From positions 110,133,271-110,197,270 of the forward strand of contig OW121851.1 in assembly GCA_933228895.1 (NCBI GenBank): a DNA stretch of 64,000 bases. Reading direction: 5' to 3'. Of the stretch, positions 24,347 to 37,222 are shown piece by piece. Both the position numbers and the translations under genes were made by a program. The notes beneath the pieces were generated by a model. It made no database searches and had not been told where the DNA came from. It saw nothing but the letters and a program-made list of their open reading frames with translations. Source of the DNA: Platycnemis pennipes. Lineage: Eukaryota; Arthropoda; Insecta; Odonata; Platycnemididae. Position 1 is the stretch's first letter, and every line of letters starts with the position of its first letter.

Positions 24347-24903
24347 GGGTGTTTGCTCGGAACCGAATCGCTATTTTGTGCACGAAATCGTTAGATGGAA
24401 ACGAAAAAAGAATTTTAGTGAAAAAATTAATCTTCTAACCACAACCATTCACTCATAAATCAAAAATTAAAATAAGCAAAAGGTGACCCCACCGAAAAAG
24501 CTGCTGTGATAACATTGACCACATATTCCTTCCGTCCTTGACTGCTTTTATGGGAAGGGAAGGGAGTGGAGGGGGATTCCCGGAAGGTCTGCTCGCACAG
24601 ATGCTGTCGCAACTGCTCCTATTGGCAGAGTCAGCTGTGTTCCCCCATTTTGATAAGACAAAGTAGCTTTGCGGGCTCAGTTGTGATTGGACGATGTCGA
24701 TATACGTCAGAGATTGCACCACGCCCACTTTTCCGAAAGGGTTAAAAACATCAGTTTTTCGCCGCTTATAACTCGAGAAATAGTTGAAGGATCAAAAAAC
24801 GGAAAAGTATGGGTCTTTTTATTTTAAAAACTCTATCATATTCGGCAATAAAAAACATGGTAAACGACCCCATTAACCAGTCATTTGGTTGCTTAGCTAA
24901 AGT
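24347..24903 (+). repeat. Dispersed ~550 bp repeat, copy A
   Basis: This segment is repeated in inverted orientation at 48848-49400. Shared blocks include CACGAAATCGTTAGATGGAA, TTAATCTTCTAACCACAACC, CTGCTCGCACAGATGCTGTC (TACAGA in the other copy), CAGTTGTGATTGGACGA and CGCCCACTTTTCCGAAAG. No terminal inverted repeat, tRNA-like head or protein is visible, so its class is open. CCAAT- and CRE-like strings (minus CCAATCACAACTGAG, plus TACGTCAG) occur in its middle. Confidence 0.65.
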
Positions 24904-25039
24904 TATTCTGTGTGTCAGGGTGGTATAATTTCTGAGCAATACTACTGAAATATTCATTTCAGGTTATTTATTTTCAAAATTGTAAAATGGAATTCACTCT
25001 CTGTAGATAACGGCAACATAGTATTTTAACAGTGGTGGT

Positions 25040-25275
25040 CTGTTGCCCCTTGCGATAATTAATGGGATCTATCCTCGTTGGAAGTGGCTTCTATGAACCA
25101 CTATTCCGCCTCACGCATGCCATCGTTGATGGACCGTAATCAAAGGTGAATGAGACCTTGTTTCTGTAGTACTTTATAATATTGCCTTTGAGACTAAATC
25201 CTGGGTATCGTGATGGTCTGTGCATTTGACCGGCAAGCGAAAGGTCCTATGCTTGATTCCCGGTCGAGTAAATCC
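25040..25275 (+). repeat. tRNA-like repeat (family B), copy 2
   Basis: A tRNA-like segment (A-box-like TATCGTGATGG at 25206-25216, B-box-like GCTTGATTCC at 25251-25260) is preceded by about 130 bp that also precede the 60.8 kb copy (shared ATTCCGCCT, ATGCCATC, TTGATGGAC, GGTGAATGA). The promoter-like part therefore sits at the downstream end of the shared region, unlike a usual SINE. The 25174-25395 and 25210-25401 frames are chance. Confidence 0.5.
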
Positions 25276-28200
25276 TATTTTTCGTGTTTCAATTTTGAAC
25301 AATCTTTGTTCGGTTTTAAATATGCCATGCGGTGTCTTGATGCAGCAGTGAGACATCAAAACACCTCTAATCCATTCAGTAAGAGTTATATACACGCTTA
25401 ATAACTCAGAGCACTCGGTGTATAATCACGTAAATGTTAGCCCTTAATGGACGAAGTTAACAATTTCAATGCTCGGTCGTTGACTACCATGCCAAATTAA
25501 ACATCTCTTTGACGTCACTTATTGGATTGTGGGACGTAAATAGTACTTCATCATGTGATTGTCATCTCTCCAACACTAACGTGCTTTATCCTTCACATTG
25601 TCATCGAATAAAATGCCAGACTGAAGCCATTCCATGGTTTGTCTTTTTACGTTATTTAAGAGGGAATTAATATTTACATCCATAACACATGAAATTTATC
25701 ATCCATAACACATGAAAAAATGTCGTAAGATCGTATTTTAGGTGAGATAAAAGCGTTATTTTTTTATTTTCCGAACTATGTGTCTGTTTTCCTTCCTCTA
25801 TTTAACATAATCATCAGAAACGCTGAATTTCGGAAATACTTGGAGATTTCTGTCGATCAGATTTATTGATCAAACGAATTTCACGGGATGGCGCCGCACA
25901 TGGCTATTTATTTTTCCAACACTATATCTAGCTCTGATTTTTGATACAATTTTTTAATATCCCATAATTCATGTCGATTGTAAACCGAATATATGGCATA
26001 AACAACCTTATGAATGGTGCTTTTTACATTTTAATATTATCAATACTTTTTTGGTCTTCCATCTGAATACATAAACGCATTTTAATTACTGTCATAACAC
26101 TATAGGAGTTATATTAGTTACGAAATGAATGGCTGAAACCTCACTGGAGTTTGGCGGATTTTCATCGGTAATTAACTATGTATAAAAGATAAGACTAATT
26201 TGAGTTACACAATTTATAGCAGGAATCTAATTACTTGTCATTGCGATGTCATGATTGCAATTGCTTTGAAGGATATGGTTTACAGTACAATTCCCATGGA
26301 GGTATATTTGTGATCAATATTTCATGTTACACCCAGGTATAATTGGCGAATGAATTTTAAAATAATTTCAGGTGGTACGAAAAAAGTGATGATTACTGAG
26401 CAAATATTGCTTAAGAGTTTAATTAAAATGAGTATAAAAATATTACCATGACATGAAAGCTTCGTCTGTGTGTGTTCTAAGGTAGGATTATTAAATGATT
26501 TTTTGGCGCGCAAAACCACTTCAAAGCCGATATCGTACTTGTAAATGAATGCATTTAAATAAACCAAATTTCAAATTATGCAACTATTTACAAACTATAT
26601 AACTCGTTATTTGTCATTAGATTCAAGAATTAATTTTTCTCACTTGAATCATTAAATTCGTACTTGAAGAGTTTAAATCTGTTTTCAAGTATGTGACACT
26701 TCTCCGTCAAGAAAGAAACGCTTGTAACTAAATAACCAGATATACTTTATGCCACAACCACTTGTAGTTTTACAAATAAGGACTACCATAGCTAAGAAAA
26801 CGTAGATGCTGTTCATTAGTATCAATGATGTCCAATTTAGAGGGTATAGCATGATCGTATAAAATAATTTGCATCTTATTTATTAATATGTAATTCCGAA
26901 GTAGCAAGGATTGTTTTATAGCCATGCATATAACGATTTCCTTTTTTACGTTGCATATTGTATTTTCTTGTGTATTTATAAAAAAATAGTTACTCATAGC
27001 AGTAGATTCAAAACTCCATGTTACACTAAAATAGTAGGTAAAGTTTTCCAGTTTTTTATTCCTTTTTGAAAAACAATTGAATATTCTGAGTGCTCTTTTG
27101 TAATGTAATATAAGAATGAAATCAATAAAACATGGTTTCATGAAAATTATTTATCTCATTTACCCGTTGAAAAGAGCAGAACTCCCAAGATAATGTCCTA
27201 TTCTTGACTGAATTATTCGTTTGTGTAACTATATATATTCACCTTCATTCTCAATACTATCTTCCCATCTATGTTGGGACTGTTCTAAAATTTCATACGA
27301 TGATATTTAACTTTAAATTACATATCTTGGGTGGATAAACTCCTTCCTATGCACAAAATGAAAAGATGTTTTCCTCAGCTTGTTTTTCTTTTCTTCAGTA
27401 AGCACTTTTTGACCTTATAACCTACCATATCAACGATGAAATTTTGTCACAGCGGTTCGCTTGTCATTTTAAGCAGAATTTAATTATAGAAACTCAGACT
27501 TATTCAGATTACCAAAGATCTTGCCTCCTCTCTTTTCTGAATGAAGAAGATCATCGCATCACATGAAGCCTTTTGACATCCCACCGGCAATTTAAAAATT
27601 ATAGTATTGGATAATAATTTTACATTCTCAGTTACTGTAATAACATTTACTTGTTTCTTCTTCGGTTGGCACTCTTGATTCATAACTTTTTCCTAACTTG
27701 CATTAAAAGACTAGGAAAAAAATCGAAGAAGCACTTAGTTCCAAGAAAATTCTATTGAGTGTATTTTTAATAGCCTTGAACCAAGGTGGATGCCCGTGAC
27801 TGGGCAGCTTCGAATGCATTTTGTCGTCATTGATATTCAAAAGTGAAAACCTTTTAACCATAATGGTAAATCTCATTTACGATTCGAAAACTGCTGTTCT
27901 CGGCTGATCTTTCCTATGCGGTTGACCATTTAGAGTTATTCATTTAGATATTTTTCGTGGTATCTAACGGCTTTGCATATGATATGTTTCACTCGTAATG
28001 AAATAGTGACTAGTGTTTTTTAGTGATTACGAATTGTTTACTTTGGTTCTGTTTGAAAATCCACCAGGAAACCATCTAAAATTGTTTTATGTTCTCGTCA
28101 AAAATAACACTATAAGTAGACCACGTAATTGTCAGAGTTTAATATGGCTCTCGATGACTCATTAATTTTGTCACGTTTCCAAAGAAAGCTGTTATTCTGC

Positions 28201-30264
28201 GATGGAAGTATAGTCTCGTGTTATTTTCCAAGTGATTTACCCCAATTAAAATTTTAGAATTACACATTAATTTTAACAAACACGTTCCGATACTTAATGC
28301 ACGTCAAAAAGAGTGAAATACGGGCGTGAATCTTGATTTATGCACAGCTCATTATCCCTTGTGGTCTGCCGTTGTCGATCAAATCCAACGAAAACACGAA
28401 CTGAACTTTCCATTGTAAAGCGGTTTAATTGGTATGTACCCATTCCAGTGAATTAAGTAGACATTTCCACCATGATGAGGATGTACAGAACTGAACCAAT
28501 TCGTTGTATCTTTGTTTTCTCTTCTAATCCTTCACTCTTGGTGGTGGCTTTGTAGAAGTTTATTTACGTTCATGCTGAATGGTTCCAAAAATCTAAATTT
28601 TATTTGTCGTGATCACCTCTTTTTGGCCAAGATTTACTTCATGATGGTGGTGAGGAGCCTATTGACCAACACATACCTGCTATGATGTGCCCTATTTAAT
28701 GTGTACAGTGGTGAAAATTCCATTTGAGTCCATGTATTTTCATATTTTTTTTCTACTGGTATATCTTCACGTTGTTCCTTGTTTGGGCAACAGTGTGGCC
28801 AACATTTCTTTTCGTTTTTAGATCAGAAACGTGACCTGTAGGCTTGTCTTTTGCGATCCACCTATCAATGAGATCTACTTCCTCCATGTTTCTGGCTCAT
28901 GTGTGTCGGAAGAAAATTCTTGAAAGACTATATGTCGGCAATCATGACATGCTATCCACCAGATTCGTATCTCCAATTGCTCGTAAAATACATTAAACAT
29001 TTCTGAAACGGAATTGTAAATCCTAATTACCTCTCTCTCTCTATCACTCTCTTTTATTTTTCTCCTATCTATAACCAGGGACAGATGGTTTGTATAGGGA
29101 TAGGAGGGTGGGTATGGGGGTTGGTAGCGTGTGGATAGTGGGGAAGTCGTGGGCATTAAATCCTCAACGAGGGCTTTACAAGCACGAATCTGGATTGGGT
29201 AACTGCAAGCTTTTAAGCGTGTTGAACTGATCTCCGCTGACCAGTATAATGAGGAATTCACGAATTTGTGGGTGGGATGAATTGGTAACATTCAGCCGGC
29301 TGTGGCGCTGTTGAAGCAATGTATTTATCGAAGATAGTATGAATGAGTGTCAATGCATATATTTATCATTTAAGTTCCAACCACCAGTATACACCCTCCT
29401 GGTGCATCTTTCTCGTATTCGCTTTAAAAAATTATTTTCGTTCTGAAATGAGTACATATACATGACAAGCAAGATATACATCAGAGATACTCAAATATAA
29501 GCTCTCCTCTTTTCTGTTTATTGTTTCATTTTCGGCATACACGCATGGAGACGTTTTAAAAATCCGGAACTGACGTTCTCTTGTATTGAAACAGATGGGC
29601 TTAAAACTTAACTGTGGGAGAATATAGGGACTGTGTTAATTTAATTTTAGTACCTGCTGTTAACAAAAGTTTTGGCGAAAGTAACCCCAACATTTTCTTT
29701 CATCCTCGACTTGATTTAAAAATTAAATTGATTATTAAATTACCATAAAGGATTCCAATGAATCAAGGAAAAATTAATTTGAATTAGGCTAGATGATTCA
29801 CTCGTGTATTGGCTCTATATACGGCAGTAAGGACTCATTTTTCATTCTCTCTCTTTGTTCACGTTGATTTATGAAAAAGTCCATAGCATGCAGATATTGG
29901 CCATAGAGTCTTTTTTGTGCAATTTAAATGCCTGCCTCCGTAACTTACGACCCTGTTCAGTAGTGGACATTGAAATATAAGGAAGTATACTGAAGATACT
30001 GTTACGTGTTGGATAATGGTAACCAGTTTCTTGGCACACCCACTTGATCACTCAAACTTATTGAATTCGCATCCCTTCTCGAGAATTGCTGTGCATATTA
30101 ATTTTGGAGCAAATTTATATTTGGCGTTGTAGGGTAACCGTATTGTGTGGTTCAGCGTCATTAATATCCAAAGCGAACGGGGTGTCATAAATTTTACGAG
30201 CAACGAGAACATCGTAGAAAAGATTAAAGTGAAACAATGAATGAATACCATGGCTTTTAAGGGT
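25276..30264. other. 5 kb AT-rich noncoding stretch
   Basis: No repeat match or RNA gene. A small direct duplication lies at 25677-25716 (CATCCATAACACATGAAA twice). Minus frames at 26322-26567, 26770-27141 and 28875-29291 have AT-driven or low-complexity composition and no domain I know. At 29030-29150 the plus strand switches from a CTCTCTCTCTC run to a G-rich run. Confidence 0.5.
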
Positions 30265-30720
30265 TTGGAGGTGGGAGTGAATCTTTGAAGAGAGGAAAAA
30301 CGGGCCAGGGAAAGAGAAGGTAGAGGGGTATAGTTTAAAGGTTCCATTGGTGTCTTCCTCTAGAACCGTTGAATAGGGCGCGTTATGCAATTTAATTTGG
30401 GACTCGTACAATACCGGGCTTTGTCTCTCGCTGCGGACCTCCTCCCTTCTTTTCTCCCTCCCCAATCTCTCCTATTCAGGGATTCTCCCCCTTCAGTGCT
30501 CTACAGGATCTTCATTTACGTGCCCAGGGTATCCGTGTCGGCGGCGGAGCGATCCCCGCTAATGACGTGAGCGGGAAGAAATCCGCGTTGCGTCGATGCA
30601 AATGAAGGCGAAGGGGAAATTTTGCCGGCACGTTTCGCGGATCACTATAGCGGTCCAATCGGTTTGGCAACTAGGAGGCGAAGGGAAATGGGGGAGAGGG
30701 ATAATCGTGTTGGAATATTC
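30265..30720. promoter_or_regulatory. GC-rich island with purine-to-pyrimidine switch
   Basis: The plus strand is purine-rich at 30270-30345, then pyrimidine-rich at 30440-30500, then a CpG-containing block follows (GTGTCGGCGGCGGAGCG, GCACGTTTCGCGG). It is unique in the window, with no real ORF. It is a candidate cis-regulatory element by composition only. Confidence 0.25.
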
Positions 30721-32574
30721 CTCCTTTTAAGTTGTTTTTTCTTCATGCAAGTTCGTACCGATGCGGTAAAAATAACGTAAAAATACTAATTTGCTATCTA
30801 TAACGCTCTCGAATATATATTGAATCAATTGATGTTTCAACTTTTACATTATAATGTGCTTGTTGTGGTTTTGAAGTCATTGCCCTGCTTTAATTAAAAC
30901 GTTGGTCACATATTCTGTTCCGTTCCACTTAAGGAGTCCCCACTTGCCATAATTACTGAGCTTCCATTGAATTGTATACGGCATCTGCAGAATGAGTGCC
31001 TTATGTCGTTGCCTTCATTAAATCACGTTTATTTGGTGGAATTTCACGCACGCTTGGAATTTTCGACAAATTCAAATTATTTTATTTTATTCAACTGCGA
31101 GCTAATAACTCGACATTTAGGTCGTGATCAATTATGATTTCTAAAACGCGATGGCCCTGTATCAAAAGTTGGTTGCAAATAATTTTAATAGGAACTAAAA
31201 AATCTTATAAGATCTAATTTCATCCTCGTGTCTTTGAAAAAAAGTTAGCCTCACTATTGTAGCATATAATTATGCGCAAACATTTCTTCTTAGATAAATG
31301 CTCCCAAGATAATTTTTTTGCGCAATTAAAAATTTTTATTAGGCAAAATTATTTTTTGATCTCCCCTAATATTGTCAAAGACTCTTGATACACTGTTACT
31401 GGAGTCCGTATATGTTTTAGAATGAAGTGGAGCCAGATATTCTATGTAGTTCAGCCAGCAATATAGGTTTAAAGTACTTCTTTCAGCAGTATAAACGTTT
31501 GGTGGAAATAGACGAGTTTTTACATGCTACTACTGCTTAGGCTGTATCGTGCCATCTAAACATAATTTTAGTGATAAAAACAATGCTCCAGGTGTGAATT
31601 TCCACCGACTTTCGATTTGTGTTGATAGGCTGGTACATTCGATGACCTGCTTACCGTGGTCACCTAGTAACCTGTAGTTGTGGAATGAGCAGGAATGCTG
31701 TGGTTAGCAAAAGTTGGCGAAATATATTTTATTCGTGTTTACAAAATCCATTTTTACTGGTGTTTTAACTAATGCGCTGGTTTTTTGTTGCTGATAAACT
31801 GCTAAATATCATTTAAAGTTTAGGAATATAAGCATCGTAGAATACGTTTTTTTAAGTTCCAGGCAAATATCAGCCGTGTCGTGTATGTAAATATATTTGT
31901 CGTGATGAGACCAATATTTGCTTATCATAGCATAGATACAAATTTTGCCAAAACTAATTTTTTTGAGTCATTCTCATCATTAGGAAAATAACCTTGGAGA
32001 TTGAAAATGGTGAACAGTGAGGTTATTTAAACTCATATAAGTTAAATTAAAAAGTAACAAAATGAGGGACAATTGAAAATCTTGAAAACTATATAATCTC
32101 TTCTCTATTAAATAAGGAGGGTGGTGTTTGATTTATGGTAGGCTTTCAACTAATCAAGTGTAAATTTCCACAGAGGCAGTAATTTTTATGCTTAATCTCA
32201 ATTTTTACTTGGCCGATACCGCGAGGAATGCACAGTTTTCAGCGCTTCTTCCTCTAGAATGAAGGTGAAGAACTTCATCATTATTGCGATTTCATTTTAT
32301 GATTTCGAATTTCTTCTGCAATATGGCACCGTAAAAATCAAATATTATGGTTACACATAATACATATACTGAGCAGAAGACGTACCTAATGTCTTAAGAG
32401 TTCATTACCAACCTATTACCGGCACGACCTGGCTATCGGTAGTAGTAGTCGGTTTCTGTGGAGTAGTTGTTCACGGGTGGCAACCTAGAGTAGATGCGAC
32501 CGCCAACTACAATACATGTTAATTAGGCACAAGTAGATGTATGTTAAACGAGGATTTCTTAATTAAATTATTTT
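30721..32574. other. AT-rich noncoding stretch, nothing recognised
   Basis: No frame above 60 codons, repeat match or RNA gene. Confidence 0.5.
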
Positions 32575-32625
32575 TGCGTGCCATCCGACGGACGGAGTTC
32601 TTTAGTCAAAATTCCATCACGATAG
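32575..32625 (-). repeat. Short SINE core fragment
   Basis: GCCATCCGACGGACGGAGTT (32581-32600) matches the SINE core seen at 1338-1357 and 43.3 kb. Nothing else of the SINE is readable, so it is either a very short fragment or chance. Confidence 0.35.
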
Positions 32626-33900
32626 CAGTGAAGTAGAGACGTACAACAAAGGAACCTCTTAAGGAGGTTGGCTCGCGACTGCGTGAGTCAAGTTGTATGG
32701 TGAATCTTATTAATTTAAGTACGAGTATATGCCTGCTAAGTGATCCTTACTTCACAAAGAAAATTGCCTAAGCTATTGAAAGTCATAAGTATCACAAGAA
32801 ATACGATGTAAAGTCGAAGGATTTATTTTTTATGATAATTTTAATCAGCTCGACTATGGAGTCAATTCAGCATTTACTTTAAAGAAATAAATTCATGTAC
32901 TCAATGAATTTACTAATTTATAACACCAGAATATCAATATCAAACATTATGTTATAATATTTTTCTGAAATATGCTTTAATATCTCATTAGTAATGATAA
33001 TATTCATACGCCATACATTTTACATAGAGCGACCGTAGCGCCACTTGAAGACAACTAACGCATTTCGTCTGCTATTAGCGCAGAAATTGGTGGATTTAGC
33101 GAAAAATACGGTGGGTTGATGCCTTTATTTTCGTGTCATTTTATTTCTTGTGAAATTACGCATAAAATATCAGTTTTTTGCAAAAATGACATGACACTAT
33201 GGTATTTTTAAAAGTTATATTCCCATGTGATGGCCATTCTCGCCGTTAATCGTATGTAATTTCAAATGAAATTTGTGCAAAAAGGAGTATGGGTTGGTAT
33301 AATTATCTTTACTTTATTAGATAGAGGAACTTACGTTCTATAAGTGCTGAAAATATAAAAAAATGACATGACTTTCACTTTTCGGGCCAACCTCTTTAAA
33401 GGCTATAGTAGCGAGGTTGGTCATGCCTGTCGGCGTTGAAACCCAAATATCACGGTCTGGAATCATTCCGCTTGGAGCTTGGATTTAGTACGTTTTTTTG
33501 TAAGATGTAAATACTTGGTTTGATATCTTTGTAGCACATTAAACTTGACGTAAACAACCTTACCTTTGCCATCGCTGGGATTCAAACATAGGCTCTTCTG
33601 ATGGAGAAAATGTACTCTAGTGAAATAAATGCGCTTGCTTTCCAGGCGAACAAATTTAAGAAATTCTTTTCGGGTTTTCCACCGGTTCAGATTGCCCATC
33701 CATTGTCCCTCTTGTCCTACACGTGCTCTAGTCGGCCAGCATGGACAAACTGAGTTGGTAGGAAACACTATAAGAGTTTCTGCAATTTAGTGCTCTAGTC
33801 ACTATACGAACCTTATGTGCAGACAAAAAATATTGAAGCATGTCGTCATCAGTATGCTGGTTTTTAAGTTGGGTTCTGTATCGTCTTTCTCTTGATGAGT
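32626..33900. other. Noncoding stretch, nothing firm
   Basis: 33560-33590 holds a minus-strand B-box-like string (GTTTGAATCCCAGCG) that could be a worn tRNA-like SINE head, without a clear A box. The 101-codon minus frame at 33463-33768 is not recognisable. Confidence 0.4.
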
Positions 33901-33939
33901 TACGCCTGTTCCTTTAATTGCTTTCCGCTGCAATAGCCA

Positions 33940-34230
33940 ACTTCCCACATATACTTGGAGGCGCAAATGGGCTCATTTGTGGCCTTCCTCCCCGCTATTT
34001 TTAACTTTTATTTTCTGGCGAGAGTAGTAAGAATTGGGGAGAAAAATCGTCGACCGATAGAGGGGGAGTTAAGGAGAGAGCTGAACATCGCCCAAGACGT
34101 TTTCTGGTGGATTGAATTGGTGAGAAGGAAAAAGCCAAGTTAGGAGATTCGGACGGGCAACTCGTTTAAAAACAGAGAATAGAAAATTGGGGGGAGGGAA
34201 AGGATAAGGAGGGATAAGCTTATTGTTGTT
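33940..34230. promoter_or_regulatory. Purine-rich island
   Basis: The plus strand is strongly A/G-rich from about 34020 to 34215 (GGGGGAGTTAAGGAGAGAG and GGGGGGAGGGAAAGG type runs). The 62-codon frame here is compositional. It resembles the other purine-rich islands but has no pyrimidine half. Confidence 0.2.
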
Positions 34231-35164
34231 ATCAGTAGGGTACGACTAATGAGAAGGCATTCTGGAGGAGGTATCGGAGCTGATTTGATAAGGCAGTGGC
34301 CATCTTGGTAGGCACGACATAATGGGCTTGCTGCTTGCAGTAGGAACTCGTACGGATTAAGTTTTTTTGTACACTGTGTAATAAAGAGGAGATAATTGAA
34401 TAATGGAATGCATTTATGGAATTCACAATAGAAACAGAGAAGTGCTCAGACACGCAGAAAATCGTCACATACCTATATAGTTTTATTTTGTCAAATTCGA
34501 ACCTGTGTTTGTAATAAAATTAACAATCAAGAGAATCAAAGGCATTAATATCCTTCTTAAATAGTATTAGAAATATTAACTGACGCCACTACGTTGAATT
34601 TGGAAGAGACTATTGTTATTTAGGTTTTAATAGAGTTTCAATCTCCATGAGAGGAAAAATAACACCCAGTGTTTCGTGCCGTGGGACGTAATCCTTCCGA
34701 ATCCGGATTCATTTGTGGCCCATGCGGAGAACAGGTGGTGAGAAACCTGACGTTGGTATTAATCGGTACTTAATGAAAGGAGTCTATGATTGGTGCTTTA
34801 TGTCCAGACCGTGGACGTATTGTAGAGATTGGAATGCCCTATAAAAGATATCCATGCATAGATTTCCAACGAAAATCCTATCAGGTTCCAAACACGTTCC
34901 CTAAGGGTGGATGACCAATTTTCTCTCCGTTCACTCCATCCCTTTAGCGCTTTTAATTTTTTAAATATTTTACTTCTATTTTTATGAGTACAAATTTTCT
35001 AGGATTTATCGATAACTGGTTAGAATTGTGAACTGTGCTAATAAAATTTCTGCTCTTGTACACAAATCTGTTAAAAGTCCAGCAGGTCTCATAAAAAGGG
35101 CATCATCTTTGATTTGCAGTGGCTATCGTAGGTTAGTGATTCATAGCAAATCTTCCAGCACCTC
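34231..35164. other. Noncoding stretch, nothing recognised
   Basis: 34670-34740 is GC-moderate and unique. No repeat, RNA gene or credible ORF. Confidence 0.45.
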
Positions 35165-35390
35165 TAAAGGCCGCTTTACACGATACAATTTTTGCACGAT
35201 TTCTTGTACAAACTCTTGTATAGACTGAACGAAATTGTATGTTTGTCTGAATGGAATTAGAACACGTTCTATTTCCCGTTCAGTCATTTAGACAATCGCA
35301 CAAGTTTTCGTACAATTTGCCGCTTTACACGGTACAATTTCCTCATGCAAGAGTTTGTACAAGAAATTGTATCGAGTAAAGCGGCCTTAA
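35165..35390. mobile_element. PIF/Harbinger-like MITE, copy 2
   Basis: A 220 bp element (35168-35387) with termini AGGCCGCTTTACACGATAC and its near inverse complement, flanked on both sides by TAA. The TIR similarity runs past 24 bp and resumes at CTTGTACAAACTCTTG. An extra internal copy of the terminal motif lies at 35319-35340 (GCCGCTTTACACGGTACAAT). The central ATTAGAACACGTTCTA palindrome matches copy 1 at 1.83 kb. It is noncoding and presumably mobilised by a transposase encoded elsewhere. Confidence 0.8.
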
Positions 35391-36379
35391 AACATGCAGC
35401 AAAACGAAGACACGACTGTGTGCTTGATTGGTTATATAGCTTTTGTAGGATGGAAATAGCTGATATCTGACAGTGTTTTTGTAGAATTAGTTAAAGTGAA
35501 TAGTATTTTTAAGATGGAAAAAACCGACAACTGTAATCATTTTTGCCATTGGGGACGGGTGCATATCAAGAAATAGGTAGGGATTTTAGAAAAAGGAATC
35601 AAACTGGAGAGAATTGTGGAATTACGCTGGCATTCTCCAGGTGTTTTATCCCTCCTGACAAAGCTCACCAAGTAATTTACTTTTTGAGAATCCATCCTTA
35701 GGACAGTTTTGCTAAATTTGAAGTGACATCCATGTAGAATACAAGAAGGGGAAGGTAAAACATTTTCGGCTGACGTGATCTGGTATTTCTTGCGAGGAAA
35801 GAGCTCACAACTCACCGCACTCAGCCCTACGCTGAGTGGAATTCACTCATGATGCTATTGGGGCCAGGATTATGATACCTGGTGTTCGCCATAAAGATCT
35901 GTTACCAAGAAAATCTCACAATTCGGGCGTGCCGGTACTTTAATAAGACCTCCAGTTAGCAGCCCCACACTCAAACCTGCTGGGCTACCACACTGTACAT
36001 AATCAATGAATGTGAACGTGGACCTCGTCCGTGTTAGTGCATGGCTTGCCAAGAATGAATTACGTGGTGCCATACGAAGGAAAGTGGAGTAAATTTGCTA
36101 TTTTTTTCCTTTCCTTTTTTCTCAGTAGTACTGTGGAGCTATGCCTTGATTCTCAGTAATATTTCCGCTAAGCAAAGCATACCTGTGTGGAATAATTATC
36201 TCATTTATTTCGACCCACGTCTTCCTCCTGCAAAATAAATCTGACCTTCTTGGTTCAGGAGTATCATTTTAATTTAGTTCTCATAGTCTACCATTCAATT
36301 CATTCAGTATTTCCAAACTGGTATTTCAACGTGCTATAATTATTAGTCCGTTGTTTTATAAATGATAATGCCTATGGCA
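35391..36379. other. Noncoding stretch with a possible worn tRNA-like segment
   Basis: 35940-36000, on the minus strand, has GTGTGGTAGCCCAGCAGG, an A-box-like string, but no convincing B box. The 92-codon minus frame at 35537-35815 has no recognisable domain. Confidence 0.4.
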
Positions 36380-36760
36380 AACTGGCTTGCGCTTCACTCA
36401 CCGGGATACCACGCTGCCTCCGGGACCGGTATACCATTTAAAAAATCTAGGGCATTCCCAGGATTCCTTCCCAGGCCATCGGGATGGGAAGCCGGAACTT
36501 GGACGCCGAAGCAATACCCGAGATAAATTCTCGATGAGTGGGATCGAATGAGACAGGAGGGTGTCGGGAGAATGTCAGAAAGGATTTAGAAAGTAGCGGG
36601 TGGCTTTGGAAAATTCGGCGGCCATTGAAATAAGGATGTCCGTCCCTTGACAAATTGTGTGGGGAAGATCGGGGGCGAGACGATGCGCAGTGAGGGGGAG
36701 GGCGGAGGGGGATGCAGAAGGGGTAGGGCGATGAAATCTCACCACCAATGGAGGAAAATA
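36380..36760. promoter_or_regulatory. GC-rich island
   Basis: GC- and CpG-richer than its flanks. Purine-rich run at 36660-36730 (GGGGGAGGGCGGAGGGGG). No ORF or repeat match. Candidate regulatory block by composition only. Confidence 0.2.
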
Positions 36761-37142
36761 TCTCTCAGGAACAAAATGAACTTAGGAGGCTATTAAGTGT
36801 TATTCTTAAAATTCAACGAATTGGTGCATGTTCTCACAAAGAAAGTACTTAAATGCTTATAAAAAGGAGCATAGAATCGTCTGATCTCCATTTTAGTTCT
36901 CCAGCTGTTTAAGCCTATCGTACACTATTTAGTCTGCAGGATAAATGTTGCAGAGTATTAAATAAATTCATATTAAGTGAAACTCATAGCATTGTATCTA
37001 TATTTGTGGACTAAAATGGTTAACATTATGTATTTGAATAGTCAAAAAAATTTTTTTGGCAGTAAAATTTGGCTTTAGTATGCTGCAAACGCCCAAGCCA
37101 TGATGACCTGTCAAACTCGAACTTAAACCGAAGTGAATGCAA

Positions 37143-37222
37143 AAGGTCAAAATTTTTGGTTAGATTCAAACCCGCGATTAATCAGTTGCTAGACCTGGGT
37201 GTTAGCAACTGCGCTACAACCT
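37143..37222 (-). repeat. tRNA-like SINE head or tRNA pseudogene
   Basis: On the minus strand, a good A box TAGCGCAGTTG (37216-37206) is followed by a B box GGGTTTGAATC (37173-37163). The outer ends GGTT and AACC could pair, but the T stem is broken and no standard anticodon arm can be drawn. No SINE body like family A or B follows. Confidence 0.5.

Noticed and set aside
28875..29291. 138-codon minus-strand frame
   Set aside because: No recognisable motif; composition follows the local CT/GA run.
35940..36000. tRNA-like SINE on the minus strand
   Set aside because: An A-box-like string is present, but no B box at the right distance.
37143..37222. Functional tRNA gene on the minus strand
   Set aside because: Broken T stem and no usable anticodon loop despite good A and B boxes.
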